Of a stretch of DNA of 54,433 nt, positions 16,824 to 25,565 are shown one piece after another. The number at the start of each line of letters is the position of its first letter. The stretch's first letter is position 1. A program made the translations under genes and the position numbers. Source of the DNA: Isosphaeraceae bacterium. Lineage in GTDB: Bacteria > Planctomycetota > Planctomycetia > Isosphaerales > Isosphaeraceae. Under the pieces are notes generated by a model, which ran no database searches, was not told the origin of the DNA, and saw nothing but the letters and a program-made list of their open reading frames with translations. The stretch is from contig JANXSX010000149.1 in assembly GCA_025356475.1 (NCBI GenBank), positions 1 through 54,433 on the forward strand, given 5' to 3'.

Positions 16824-17825
16824 GTGATCCACGAATATATCACCGGTGGAGGCCTCGCGGGGCTGGATCTTCCGAACTCGCTCGCTGCCGAGGGCTCGGC
16901 AATGCGGAGGGCGTTAGCTCGCGACTTTAGTGCTTTACCCGACACCGAGGTCATCATGACATTCGACTCTCGCTTGGTTGCAACTGAGTCAGATGGCCTG
17001 TGGAAGACAGTTACGGTCGGGATCGGGGGGGAACTCGACACCTTCGAGAACTTGGCCTGTCGTGGAGACACTTGGACACTGGTGATTGCTCCCGAGACCG
17101 ACGGAATCTTAGGGGAGCGAGCTCGTCTCATCGAATCGTTGCAAGGGGCTCGCTCATTGGGCTCGAACTCCGAGGCGATCGGAGCCACGTCGGACAAGCT
17201 CGACCTCGCCCACCTCTGGGTGGAACATGGGATCAATACTCCAGAAACCTGGAGGGTCGAACCCAATCAGCCACTCCCACCTGACGCCAGTTATCCCGCC
17301 ATTCTCAAGCCGATCGACGGAGCAGGATGCCTGGACACGTTCCTTGTCCATTCCGCAAGTGAGGCCCCTGAGACGACATGCAAAGCCATCATTCAAGAGT
17401 ATATCTCTGGGATGCCGATGAGTGCGACCTTCTTGATTGATGCAACCGACCAAGCCCACTTGATCGCGGTCGGCACTCAGTTCATCGACTGTGAGGAAGG
17501 CCGATTGCGCTACCGGGGGGGTCGTCTTCCTGAGGATCGACGCCTCTGTGATGCGAATGTCCGAGCCGCCCTTACTGCGGTCAGTGGGCTTCGCGGATTG
17601 GTCGGCATTGATTTCATATCGACGGCCAGCGGAAGCGTGGTCATCGAGATTAACCCTCGTCCCACCACCTCAATCGTAGGTATCCTCTCAATCTTGGAGC
17701 CTGGGGTCCTGGCAAAGGCTTGGATCGATTCGATGGCTGGCCCCTATTGCGGACCAGACCTTGCGAATCTTGTGGATCAATTCGCCGTTAGAAACTTCCA
17801 TCCAAATGGAATTGTTGATCTATGA
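16824..17825 (+). CDS. ATP-grasp protein, MfnD-like (tyramine-glutamate ligase family)
   Basis: 333 residues from GTG 16824. ATP-grasp features are AILKPIDGAGCLDTF (ATP-binding Lys and Gly loop), IIQEYISGMPMSATF and the metal-binding VVIEINPRPTTS. The N-terminus HEYITGGGLAG is typical of the MfnD-like group, which in methanogens joins glutamate to tyramine during methanofuran synthesis. The start is uncertain. Homologues begin a few residues before the GTG, no canonical start exists there, and an ATC at 16809 has a GGAG nine bases upstream. The ATG at 16725 would overlap the divergent HisA-like gene. The stop overlaps the next start (ATGA). Confidence 0.75.
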   Translation: MIHEYITGGGLAGLDLPNSLAAEGSAMRRALARDFSALPDTEVIMTFDSRLVATESDGLWKTVTVGIGGELDTFENLACRGDTWTLVIAPETDGILGERARLIESLQGARSLGSNSEAIGATSDKLDLAHLWVEHGINTPETWRVEPNQPLPPDASYPAILKPIDGAGCLDTFLVHSASEAPETTCKAIIQEYISGMPMSATFLIDATDQAHLIAVGTQFIDCEEGRLRYRGGRLPEDRRLCDANVRAALTAVSGLRGLVGIDFISTASGSVVIEINPRPTTSIVGILSILEPGVLAKAWIDSMAGPYCGPDLANLVDQFAVRNFHPNGIVDL

Positions 17826-18838
17826 CGTCACAACCGACTCAGTGGCTTGGTCTCGACATCGGGGGTGCGAACCTCAAAGCGGCTCACTCTTCGGGTCAAG
17901 CCCGATCTGTCCCTTTTGAACTCTGGAAACGACCGTCTGAACTCCCCGAGGCGATCCGTCACCTGGTCGCCACTATGCCCAAGTTCGACGCGATTGCTCT
18001 GACCATGACCGCTGAACTTTGTGACTGTTACGAGACCAAAGCCGAGGGCGTCCAGAGCGTGCTGGACGCTGTTCCGAAACGTCAGGCGCACGTATGGGGG
18101 GTCGATGGGCGATTCTATACGCTTGAGGCGGCACGTATGATTCCGCTTGTGGTCTCAGCCTCAAACTGGATGGCGTTGGCCTCGGTGGTCGCCCGGCTGG
18201 GGGAGATCCGTATGCCAGCCCTCCTCATCGACATCGGCTCAACCACAACCGACTTGATCCCTCTCGATCGTCGTCAGGTTTTCGCTCAGGGAAGAACGGA
18301 TACCCAACGTCTACAGACAGGTGAACTTGTTTATGCCGGGGTTAAACGGACACCGTTGTGTGCTCTCGACACCCAACTCCCGTTCCGAGGGGTGTCGACA
18401 GGCTTGGCCGCAGAACTCTTTGCGACCACGCTCGATGTTTATCTGACGCTAGGCGAGATCCCGGAAGCACCTCATGATCACACAACCGCAGATGGGCGGT
18501 CAATGACAATCAACCGAGCCCGCGACCGGCTAGCCAGGATGGTCGGAGCTGATCGTGAGGGGTTCTCGAAACAGGACGCTTTCGACTTCAGTCAAGAGGC
18601 TGATCAATGCCTAGTGACCAGACTGGAGAAGGCAGCCCGCAAAACCTGTACGGCCACGATCGGAGAACCGAAAACGGTGATTGTCGCCGGCTCAGGCGAG
18701 TTCCTGGCGAGGAGGGTCGCGCTTCGACTCGTTCATGAGAACGACATGTTCAGCCTGGCAAGTCTCTGGGGATCGGCGGCCTCCGACGCAGCTTGTGCCC
18801 ACGCGGTCGTTCAGCTAGCCCAAGACTTGATCGGATGA
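17822..18838 (+). CDS. H4MPT-linked C1 pathway protein, hydantoinase/oxoprolinase-like (MfnF-like)
   Basis: 338 residues. It has two ASKHA-type phosphate loops, GLDIGGANLKAAH at residue 9 and LLIDIGSTTTDLIPL at about 140, plus TAELCDCYETKAEGV, which is characteristic of the uncharacterised H4MPT-linked family. The methanogen relative MfnF condenses the activated furan with gamma-glutamyl-tyramine to form the methanofuran core. ATGA overlaps on both sides place it in a strict three-gene operon with the MfnD-like and MfnE-like genes. Confidence 0.85.
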   Translation: MTSQPTQWLGLDIGGANLKAAHSSGQARSVPFELWKRPSELPEAIRHLVATMPKFDAIALTMTAELCDCYETKAEGVQSVLDAVPKRQAHVWGVDGRFYTLEAARMIPLVVSASNWMALASVVARLGEIRMPALLIDIGSTTTDLIPLDRRQVFAQGRTDTQRLQTGELVYAGVKRTPLCALDTQLPFRGVSTGLAAELFATTLDVYLTLGEIPEAPHDHTTADGRSMTINRARDRLARMVGADREGFSKQDAFDFSQEADQCLVTRLEKAARKTCTATIGEPKTVIVAGSGEFLARRVALRLVHENDMFSLASLWGSAASDAACAHAVVQLAQDLIG

Positions 18839-19431
18839 GCGAACTCGTCGTCGTAAAGGTCGGAGGAAGCTTGCTCAACTGGCCGGAACTGCCGATTCAA
18901 CTCAATCAATTTCTCGATCGGATGACATCGACTCAGATCCTTCTGATCGCGGGGGGAGGGAAGGCCGCCGACCTTGTCCGCGACTTTGACAGAATCCACA
19001 TGCTCGGCGAGGCACATGCACACATTCTTGCCTTGCATTCACTCGATTTGACGGCCCACTCTCTGGCGGCGGTGCTGCCTCGATTGCAGGTTGTGGAATT
19101 CGTCACCCAGCTCGACGATCTCTGGGCAAAGGGGGAAATCCCGCTGCTCAGCCCGCGCCTCTTTCTGGGGGAGGATGAAGCTTCAGCGAATCCGCTCCCT
19201 CATCGCTGGGAAGTGACGACGGATTCCATAGCCGCCCGAGTCGCAGTAAGGCTACACGCCCGTGAGCTGATCTTGCTCAAGAGCATCTCGGTAGAGCCAG
19301 GGACATCACGGATCGAGGCCGCTCGGCTCGGCCTCGTCGATCCGTTTTTTCCGGAGGCCGCTGCACAATTCGCAAGGGTCCTTTTCAAGAATCTCCGGGA
19401 GCCAGATTCGCCGGTTGTCCAACTCGCTTGA
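18835..19431 (+). CDS. Amino acid kinase family protein, MfnE-like (aminomethylfuran phosphate kinase)
   Basis: 198 residues from ATG 18835, which overlaps the preceding stop by four bases. Amino acid kinase motifs are VVKVGGSLLN at the N-terminus, LLIAGGGKAADLVRDFD for the second glycine loop, and TTDSIAARVAVRLHARELILLKS. The protein is shorter than aspartate or glutamate kinases and matches the compact archaeal MfnE, which phosphorylates aminomethyl-furanmethanol phosphate to the diphosphate used by MfnF. Position next to the MfnF-like gene supports this. It converges on the following gene with a two-base gap. Confidence 0.82.
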   Translation: MSELVVVKVGGSLLNWPELPIQLNQFLDRMTSTQILLIAGGGKAADLVRDFDRIHMLGEAHAHILALHSLDLTAHSLAAVLPRLQVVEFVTQLDDLWAKGEIPLLSPRLFLGEDEASANPLPHRWEVTTDSIAARVAVRLHARELILLKSISVEPGTSRIEAARLGLVDPFFPEAAAQFARVLFKNLREPDSPVVQLA

Positions 19432-19433
19432 GC

Positions 19434-22079
19434 TTATTTCTCGCATTCTGCGATAATGCGTTGGTATGCTTTGCGAGCATAGTCATAGTCGAGTTCCGCT
19501 TGAGCGAGTTCGTCGGATTTGTAGGTGCCCTTTTTCATGGTCCAGCACTGATCGACGCCCATCAGACACCATTGGGCGCTCGCTTTGCTGGCCCGGATTG
19601 GCTTATCTCCGACCAAGACAAAGAGCGGGTTCGTGTGCGCTGAGGGAAAGACTCGAACCGCGACCCAACAACTCGCTGGGATCTCAACATCAAACGTGAG
19701 AAGGCGAGGCTCGCCATCGCAGGGAAGGGCCTGGGTGGCGACAGGCAGGCCGTTGACGACGACTTCAACCGGGACAGTCGATTTCCCAGGATCACGCGCT
19801 GTCGCGTTCACAGTCAGGCGGATTCGACCCGATTTTGCGAGTTGAATTTCGCTCTCAGCAACACCGGGCTCATAGGTCCTCCCGCCGACCTCAGCTCGGA
19901 GGTCCATCAGATGTGTGAGCCCGTTGCTGACATACATTCGTCCGTCGGCGATCGCCTGGACATAGCGATCAAAGTCGGCTGGGCCATCAATCTTCGCATA
20001 TCCGCGACCCAGGCCAACGCGTTCACCCGTCAGACATGGGAAGTCGGTCTCGCCGCTCGCCCGAACCCGGAAACCACAGTTGAGCACATGATACCACATG
20101 TTCAGTTCTGTAATCCTATCGGTATCCATGGTGCTGATGAAGTCGACTGCGGGGACGAGCCGCCCATCCGGTCCTGGAACCTGATGTGGGACGTTCATGA
20201 TAAATTCATTAGCACCGATACCGTTATATGCAGGGATATTATAGTGGGGCAGACCGTTGGGCCCATCGACCGCCCCCGGAACACGTCCCACGGTACGTTC
20301 GAGCCCGATTGCCGAGTGGGCAGGCCCACAAATGGCCCCTTGTTTTTTGGCCCATCTCAACGTGTTCAGGCCCAGAGTCGGCCAGTGATTCTTCGACGTA
20401 CCCCCCGGATAGATCTGCTCCTTGAGACGAAGAAGGCAGAGATGGCCCGACGCATGGGAGCCGAACCCGGACACCTCGACATCGTACCTAAGGATGAACG
20501 GCGGCTTGGACACATCGTCCGGGCGACCACGGAAGAATTGCTTCTGGTAGTCGAAACATGGTCCCCACGTCAAACAACAGCCTATCTTCAGATCTTCGCC
20601 CATGATATGCCTCATCATATCCGATGGCTCAACACCCTCCGTGGGATTCTCATAGTGGAGACAACCTGCGGCATGGATGTGGTGATCACCACTCCACCAA
20701 CCTGCTTTGGAAGGATCAATCCAACGCTTGACTTGGTACCGGAACTCGACCGGTTTGTCAGCGACCAGGAGTTCTGTGACCTCAGGGATGGACTCCGGTC
20801 CATGTGTGCAAAGGACCTTATATCGGCCTGAAGGAAGGAGCACCTGCTCGCCTGAAGCACGGTAGACCTGACGCTGGAAGAAGAAATCCGGAGCAAGTCG
20901 CTTGGACTGGGCGGGATAGACGCGACCGGCCAGATCTGTGATCACGAACGCACCCGTTGCAGGCTGGCCATCCGCCTCGGTGACCTGAAACGTCACTGGG
21001 ATCGATGGCTGGGCAACGAAGTCGATCGAGACTTTTCCCGACGTATCAGGTTCGGTCTCGGATGCGAGCGTGATCCAATCGAAGCGAGTCAGCCCCTTAC
21101 CACTCCCAGGATCGAGCCGAATGGCGGTCAATTCGTCTTGTGCATTGATCCGAACCGTGTACTCGACGCCACGACCAGGCTCGACCTGGAAGTTGGACAC
21201 GGTCGAGCCGTCCGGTAACGACTTCTGTTTGGTTGACCAGAAGACCTGCCCTACACCAGGCTGATCGAACTTTGCCCAAAAACGGAGGACCATCCGTCCC
21301 TTTGGTGCCGACACGGGAGCGATCAGATAAGGGTCGATGCCTTCACTTGTGACCTGAAGCTGGTTGTCAGTCACCGCAATTGTGCAATCATGTGCAGCTT
21401 TCCAACCGTCGAGATCCTTCGTGAATCGCCACTCGCGGATGGTCGGCCCAGGCTTAGCCTTCTTGAGAGGCTGACCCTCTTCAAGAGTGAACACAAGTTC
21501 TCCGGTCTTCTCTCCTGCATCTCGGCTATAGAGTTGAACAATCGTATATTCGAGTTCTAGACCGCTGAGGTTGGGCAAGAGGGGCTGGCCCGTGTAAGGG
21601 AGGAGCCCCAACCAGCGTGAAGCAACCTCTTCTTTAGGGGAGTTCGCCAGGCTCCTCGCGTTTGGGCTGTCGGAACGGAGCGATCCCGTTGAGCCCCCTC
21701 GATTGGCAACCTTGACGAGAAAGCATCTCCATCCCTGCTCCACCAGTTCGGGCTTGGTGGAACCCCGGACGACTCGACTGATACCAGTCTCGTCGATCTC
21801 GATCGCCGCGACGCAGAACGGGTCAAGGATCCGCTGGACGCCGGTCGCAACCTGGGCATCCCCCAAACTCGCAGCAAGGGATTCAAGTGATTGCCGGGTC
21901 TCGTTGGGCAGCGGTTGCCCAAGCTGGTCGAGCGCCTGGCGAACTCGGTTTGCCTGCGCCAATAAGGGTTGAGCTTCAACCTTGGCCAGGATCGGCCAAC
22001 CTTGATCCGCAGCTCGAACCTGAACACCGGACACGAGAAACAGCAACATCCACTGTCGGAAATTGCCACACCGATTCAT
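19434..22079 (-). CDS. Secreted CehA/McbA family metallohydrolase (PHP-like domain)
   Basis: 881 residues with a signal peptide (WMLLFLVSGVQVRA). Residues 30-220 form a domain shared with the neighbouring gene at 22226. Next comes a beta-sandwich region (about 225-350), then a carboxypeptidase-regulatory-like segment. The catalytic part begins near residue 463 with WWSGDHHIHAAG, the HxH-type metal motif of PHP/CehA hydrolases. Further on, GPAHSAIGLE and ASGETDFPCL supply His and Asp candidates. Members cleave phosphoester or carbamate bonds; the substrate here is unknown. Secretion and domain layout suggest an extracytoplasmic scavenging role. Confidence 0.8.
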   Translation of the reverse strand: MNRCGNFRQWMLLFLVSGVQVRAADQGWPILAKVEAQPLLAQANRVRQALDQLGQPLPNETRQSLESLAASLGDAQVATGVQRILDPFCVAAIEIDETGISRVVRGSTKPELVEQGWRCFLVKVANRGGSTGSLRSDSPNARSLANSPKEEVASRWLGLLPYTGQPLLPNLSGLELEYTIVQLYSRDAGEKTGELVFTLEEGQPLKKAKPGPTIREWRFTKDLDGWKAAHDCTIAVTDNQLQVTSEGIDPYLIAPVSAPKGRMVLRFWAKFDQPGVGQVFWSTKQKSLPDGSTVSNFQVEPGRGVEYTVRINAQDELTAIRLDPGSGKGLTRFDWITLASETEPDTSGKVSIDFVAQPSIPVTFQVTEADGQPATGAFVITDLAGRVYPAQSKRLAPDFFFQRQVYRASGEQVLLPSGRYKVLCTHGPESIPEVTELLVADKPVEFRYQVKRWIDPSKAGWWSGDHHIHAAGCLHYENPTEGVEPSDMMRHIMGEDLKIGCCLTWGPCFDYQKQFFRGRPDDVSKPPFILRYDVEVSGFGSHASGHLCLLRLKEQIYPGGTSKNHWPTLGLNTLRWAKKQGAICGPAHSAIGLERTVGRVPGAVDGPNGLPHYNIPAYNGIGANEFIMNVPHQVPGPDGRLVPAVDFISTMDTDRITELNMWYHVLNCGFRVRASGETDFPCLTGERVGLGRGYAKIDGPADFDRYVQAIADGRMYVSNGLTHLMDLRAEVGGRTYEPGVAESEIQLAKSGRIRLTVNATARDPGKSTVPVEVVVNGLPVATQALPCDGEPRLLTFDVEIPASCWVAVRVFPSAHTNPLFVLVGDKPIRASKASAQWCLMGVDQCWTMKKGTYKSDELAQAELDYDYARKAYQRIIAECEK

Positions 22080-22225
22080 GTTGGACCTCGATTCAGGAAC
22101 GGGAAATTACGTGTTGAGGTCTATCGACTTTTTCCTGTGTGCATCATCGAATGTAAACGAGCCCCATCGCCTTTGGACCCAGTAGGGAGTAGGATAGGGT
22201 TCCGTGCAACTGGGAGACTCTGAGG

Positions 22226-22846
22226 ATGTTTCGATCGCCTTGGCCCACCATTGGGATAATGCTCGTTCTGGCTGGAACGTCTGCTGGGCAAACCTTGCCT
22301 GAGACCGTTCCCGTCGAGAATCCCACAGCCCTGCTCGCCAACGTGGGCATGATCCAAGGCACACTGAGCGAACTCGGTGCATCTCTCCCAAGTGCCAGTT
22401 TGGCCGCAATTCGGTCGGCGATCAAGGGGATGGAAGGGGAGAGCCTTCAAGAAGCGGTCGACCCACATGTCTTGCTGGTCGTGACTCTGAATCCTGAAGG
22501 GCGAGTCAAAGTCAGTCGTGGACCTAAAAAGCTTATTCTCACTCAAAATATGCCTGGATATGCAATTCTGAAAGTTGTCAATCAGAGTGGGGGCCAACAA
22601 CGGTTGCGTACCCTGTCTTCCTATACGGGCTCGATACGTTCACCTTTTCAGGTTGCTTTTTGGGATCAAGGCAAATATCGATCTGATCTGAGCGGGGAAC
22701 TCGTCGAGTATCGGCTCTTGCGGATATCGTGTGATGACGTTGGCAAGCGAGAACTGACGATTGGTTTTGATGCCGGTCAGGGGACGCAAGATCTCGGTTT
22801 TCGCGGCGAGACTCCTGTGCTGTTCGAAGTCCATTCCAAACAATAA
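22226..22846 (+). CDS. Secreted homologue of the CehA N-terminal domain
   Basis: 206 residues with a signal peptide (IGIMLVLAGTSAGQT). From residue 33 it follows the same pattern as residues 38-215 of the metallohydrolase encoded divergently 146 bp away: LLAN..., DPHVLLVVTLNPEGRVKVSRG against DPFCVAAIEIDETGISRVVRG, LKVVNQSGG against VKVANRGG, and LSGELVEYRLLRIS against LSGLELEYTIVQLY. The end (GQGTQDLGFRGETPVLFEV) is characteristic of this domain in planctomycete metallohydrolases. The catalytic domain is absent. It may be a binding partner, a paralogue or a gene-fission remnant; the intact start and stop argue against a simple pseudogene. Confidence 0.75.
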   Translation: MFRSPWPTIGIMLVLAGTSAGQTLPETVPVENPTALLANVGMIQGTLSELGASLPSASLAAIRSAIKGMEGESLQEAVDPHVLLVVTLNPEGRVKVSRGPKKLILTQNMPGYAILKVVNQSGGQQRLRTLSSYTGSIRSPFQVAFWDQGKYRSDLSGELVEYRLLRISCDDVGKRELTIGFDAGQGTQDLGFRGETPVLFEVHSKQ

Positions 22847-22875
22847 CCCTAGTCCGATAAGTTGGAGTTGGAGGG

Positions 22876-23640
22876 ATGATCGAGTACGAGTTTGATGTGC
22901 CGATTCCGGGCGAGATCCTCCCGGAAGATTGCTGGGCCAAGACGGCGATCAAGCGCCTACCACTCCCCGCTCCGCTCGATTTTGCGGCAATTTTCGGAAG
23001 AGTCGCCCCCCTCATTGTGGAGGTCGGCTGCGGCAACGGTCGGTACACCCTTCAGAGTGCTCTGGCGAGACCCGATTTTAACCACTTTGCAAGCGACCTT
23101 TTGCCCGTAGTGATCCGCTACGCAACTCGACGCGGCAACCAAAGGGGGCTGCACAACGTTCGCTTCGCCGTGAGAGATGCAGAGTCGATCATTGGTGAAT
23201 ACCTTGGCGAGGGGGTTGCCTCCGAGATCCACCTCTACCATCCTCAGCCTTATCATGATCCAAGGCAGGCGCATCGACGACTCGTCACGCCTCGATTTCT
23301 GGCCGATGTCCATCGGACTCTCGTGCCAGGGGGACTCTTCGTGATCCAGACCGATAACCCTGATTATTGGTCCTATTTCACGCAGGTCATCCCTACCTAC
23401 TTTGACTGGCACGAGCAGGACGAGCCCTGGCCGGATGCCCCTGAGGGCCGCTCCCGACGCGAGATTCTGGCGCGATCTCGCAATCTCAAGATCTTTCGAG
23501 GCTTTGGAACGCGACGCGATGACCTGGATCGAGGTGCCGCGTTCGCGGCGCTCCAATCGCTCCCCGCCCCTTCCTTCCGTTCGCGTGGCCCCTGGTGCGA
23601 CCTCGACGTCTGGGAAGAGCGTCAGCCACCACCGCGTTGA
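22876..23640 (+). CDS. trmB: tRNA (guanine-N7-)-methyltransferase
   Basis: 254 residues. The SAM-binding motif is LIVEVGCGNGRYTLQSA (about residue 50), followed by SDLLPVVIRYATRRGNQRGL and the tRNA-binding strand EIHLYHPQPYHDPRQAHRRL, in place of the usual FPDPWPKKRH. TrmB methylates G46 in the variable loop of tRNAs. GGAG at 22864 precedes the ATG by eight bases. The last 19 bases overlap the 3' end of the convergent membrane-protein gene. The altered PDPWPK motif is seen in divergent TrmB proteins but lowers certainty slightly. Confidence 0.86.
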   Translation: MIEYEFDVPIPGEILPEDCWAKTAIKRLPLPAPLDFAAIFGRVAPLIVEVGCGNGRYTLQSALARPDFNHFASDLLPVVIRYATRRGNQRGLHNVRFAVRDAESIIGEYLGEGVASEIHLYHPQPYHDPRQAHRRLVTPRFLADVHRTLVPGGLFVIQTDNPDYWSYFTQVIPTYFDWHEQDEPWPDAPEGRSRREILARSRNLKIFRGFGTRRDDLDRGAAFAALQSLPAPSFRSRGPWCDLDVWEERQPPPR

Positions 23641-24530
23641 ACGAACTCGTCTTCATCAGGAACGTTGGCTAGCAAGCTGTTCATATCTGGAACCGGCTCG
23701 GCAGTGACATGAATTGTCCGACTCTTTGTAACGGTGCGTGACCCCGAATGGAGGAACCGCTGCACGAGCATAATGACACGGATTCCTGCATAACACGAGA
23801 CGGCACCAATGGCATAGTGCATCCATGTCCATCCTTGCCTTGGGGCTGGACCGTTGAGCCCCCCCTGTGCGGTTGGCCGCCAACCAAGCTTCCCCACCAG
23901 CAAAGGCGCTCCACGTGGCTTGTCTCCGGCAATGTAGGCCATCTTCTTAAGGAAGTAGCCGTTGAATGAGACGAATTCCGAGACGTTGGAACCGATTGGG
24001 AAACCAGACGGCAGGTCCTCAAACAGACAGCAATATGGGAACCTTTGGCTCTCCGCCGTCGTGATCCAGGCTTCATAAAGCCTCTCCTTGGGACTGATCG
24101 CCGAGGAGACCTCGTAGGTGATCACACGCAAGGCAGTCCCTTCGAGATGGACCGGAACCCCACGATATTGCTCGGGGCGATCCCAAAGATGAGTGAAGAG
24201 CACATCTCGATGAGATTGGGCGTCCAGATCGTCAGCGGGGGTCGATCGTGCCCTCTCCAGTAGTAACTTCTTCGGGGCGTTGTCGTAAAGCGAGGTCTCG
24301 GTGAGATCTCTGACACCCAAGAATTCCTCGGAGCGATCGGGCTCGACGGGTTTCACGATCGGCTTGGTGACGACTCCTGGAGGAGGCGCTGGGTTGCGAT
24401 CGGCTTGAAACTGGACGAGGATCGCCAAGGAACCCGCAACGAGAACTCCCACCAAGACTAGGAGCTTGGGTAGCTCTCCACCCCGAAAGAACGAGGGCTT
24501 TCCGTCCTCTCCGCCGAGGTCAAAACTCAT
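23622..24530 (-). CDS. Bitopic/polytopic membrane protein of the ExbB-ExbD operon, unknown function
   Basis: 302 residues. A hydrophobic helix at 20-40 (PKLLVLVGVLVAGSLAILV) is followed by a Pro-rich stretch, a soluble domain of about 170 residues (RPEQYRGVPVHLEGTALRV onward), a second helix near 245-265 (YAIGAVSCYAGIRVIMLV) and an acidic C-terminal tail. The soluble part has an OB/NfeD-like beta pattern but I recognise no family. Its ATG overlaps the stop of the upstream exbD gene by four bases, so it is translated with the ExbB/ExbD proteins and probably acts with that proton channel. Confidence 0.65.
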   Translation of the reverse strand: MSFDLGGEDGKPSFFRGGELPKLLVLVGVLVAGSLAILVQFQADRNPAPPPGVVTKPIVKPVEPDRSEEFLGVRDLTETSLYDNAPKKLLLERARSTPADDLDAQSHRDVLFTHLWDRPEQYRGVPVHLEGTALRVITYEVSSAISPKERLYEAWITTAESQRFPYCCLFEDLPSGFPIGSNVSEFVSFNGYFLKKMAYIAGDKPRGAPLLVGKLGWRPTAQGGLNGPAPRQGWTWMHYAIGAVSCYAGIRVIMLVQRFLHSGSRTVTKSRTIHVTAEPVPDMNSLLANVPDEDEFVQRGGG

Positions 24531-25036
24531 TGGGGAGATCCTTCATCAGCACCCGTCATCTCTGAGAAACTAATTTTTGTGATCTTTAGTTTCGCATAAA
24601 TATCGATAACTTTCATCACTTCGGAGAAGTGCAGGCGTGGGTCCACGCGGATTAGCGCCTGGTCGAAGGCAAGATCTTTATCGCTTAGGATCGAGGTGAG
24701 TTCCTTCTCAAATGCGGCCATCCCATCGATCGCGTTTTCGCCGAGGGAAATGCGACCGAGCCGGCCCCCTTCAGCCGCACGGAGCCCGGTATCCAGGGTT
24801 CGGAGACTGGCGGGCAGATCGGCGTTCGACGCGGCATCACTTGACATTTGAGCATCGAGCTTGGTAGCCGCCTGGGCGGGAACCAAGTTCATTGCGAAGG
24901 AGGTCTCTTGGGGCGACGGAGTGTACGTGAGAATGAAAAACGTCAGGAGCTGGAAGGCCATGTCCAGCATTGGAGTAATCGGAATATCAACGTCGCTCGA
25001 CCTCTTCTGCTTTTTCTTTTTCTTGCCGAGGGACAT
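24527..25036 (-). CDS. ExbD/TolR family biopolymer transport protein (second copy)
   Basis: 169 residues. A Lys-rich cytoplasmic start (MSLGKKKKKQKR) leads to one transmembrane helix with the essential Asp (IPITPMLDMAFQLLTFFIL) and then a periplasmic domain ending LRVD-type strands (ALIRVDPRLHFSEVMKVIDI). ExbD/TolR couples proton flow through ExbB/TolQ to work at the envelope. It lies six bp after the first exbD gene and overlaps the downstream membrane protein gene. Confidence 0.88.
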   Translation of the reverse strand: MSLGKKKKKQKRSSDVDIPITPMLDMAFQLLTFFILTYTPSPQETSFAMNLVPAQAATKLDAQMSSDAASNADLPASLRTLDTGLRAAEGGRLGRISLGENAIDGMAAFEKELTSILSDKDLAFDQALIRVDPRLHFSEVMKVIDIYAKLKITKISFSEMTGADEGSPQ

Positions 25037-25042
25037 AGTTGA

Positions 25043-25513
25043 TCAGCTCCCTGTCATCGCCTTGAACTCGAACTTCTGGAACCCATTATTTTGACAGGCG
25101 TTCATCAATTGGTAGAGGGGCCCGAACGACATGTCTCGGTCGGCACGGATCACGATACGTGTCGGTAACGAGCCGGAAGGGTCGAGCTTGACACCGCCCG
25201 CCTTGACGTTGAGTCGCACGAGGGCAGCCTGAAGCTTGATCTGTTCGATCGCTTCATCGCTCGAATAGTTCTTGCCGTTGAAGAGCAATCGACCACTCGA
25301 GTCGATATTCAGGACCAGTCGATCCTCAGCAACTTTGCTCGCATCATCGACGGGTCGGGCGGATCCAGCCACTGGGAGCTTCACTCTTTGATCGAAATTA
25401 TCATTGGAGAAGTTGATAACAAGCATGAAGAAGGTAATCAACTGAAAGACGACGTCGAGCAACGGTGTCAAATTCGGCTCGGCGCGTGTCTCACTAGACA
25501 ACGACGCAGACAT
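25043..25513 (-). CDS. ExbD/TolR family biopolymer transport protein (first copy)
   Basis: 156 residues with a short cytoplasmic start, a single helix with the conserved Asp (LTPLLDVVFQLITFFMLV) and a periplasmic domain ending IVIRADRDMSFGPLYQLMNA. The Asp in the helix is needed for proton coupling. It follows the ExbB-like gene by 52 bp. Two different ExbD proteins behind one ExbB is common in planctomycetes and probably gives a heteromeric motor. No TonB or TolA gene is in view. Confidence 0.88.
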   Translation of the reverse strand: MSASLSSETRAEPNLTPLLDVVFQLITFFMLVINFSNDNFDQRVKLPVAGSARPVDDASKVAEDRLVLNIDSSGRLLFNGKNYSSDEAIEQIKLQAALVRLNVKAGGVKLDPSGSLPTRIVIRADRDMSFGPLYQLMNACQNNGFQKFEFKAMTGS

Positions 25514-25565
25514 CGATCGGCTCCTTCAGCAAGGTTCGAGGGTTCGGCGAAAGAAATCCCGATCC

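Noticed and set aside
22226-22846. Pseudogene fragment of a CehA metallohydrolase
   Set aside because: The gene has an intact signal peptide, start and stop and no frameshift, so an independent domain protein is the better reading.
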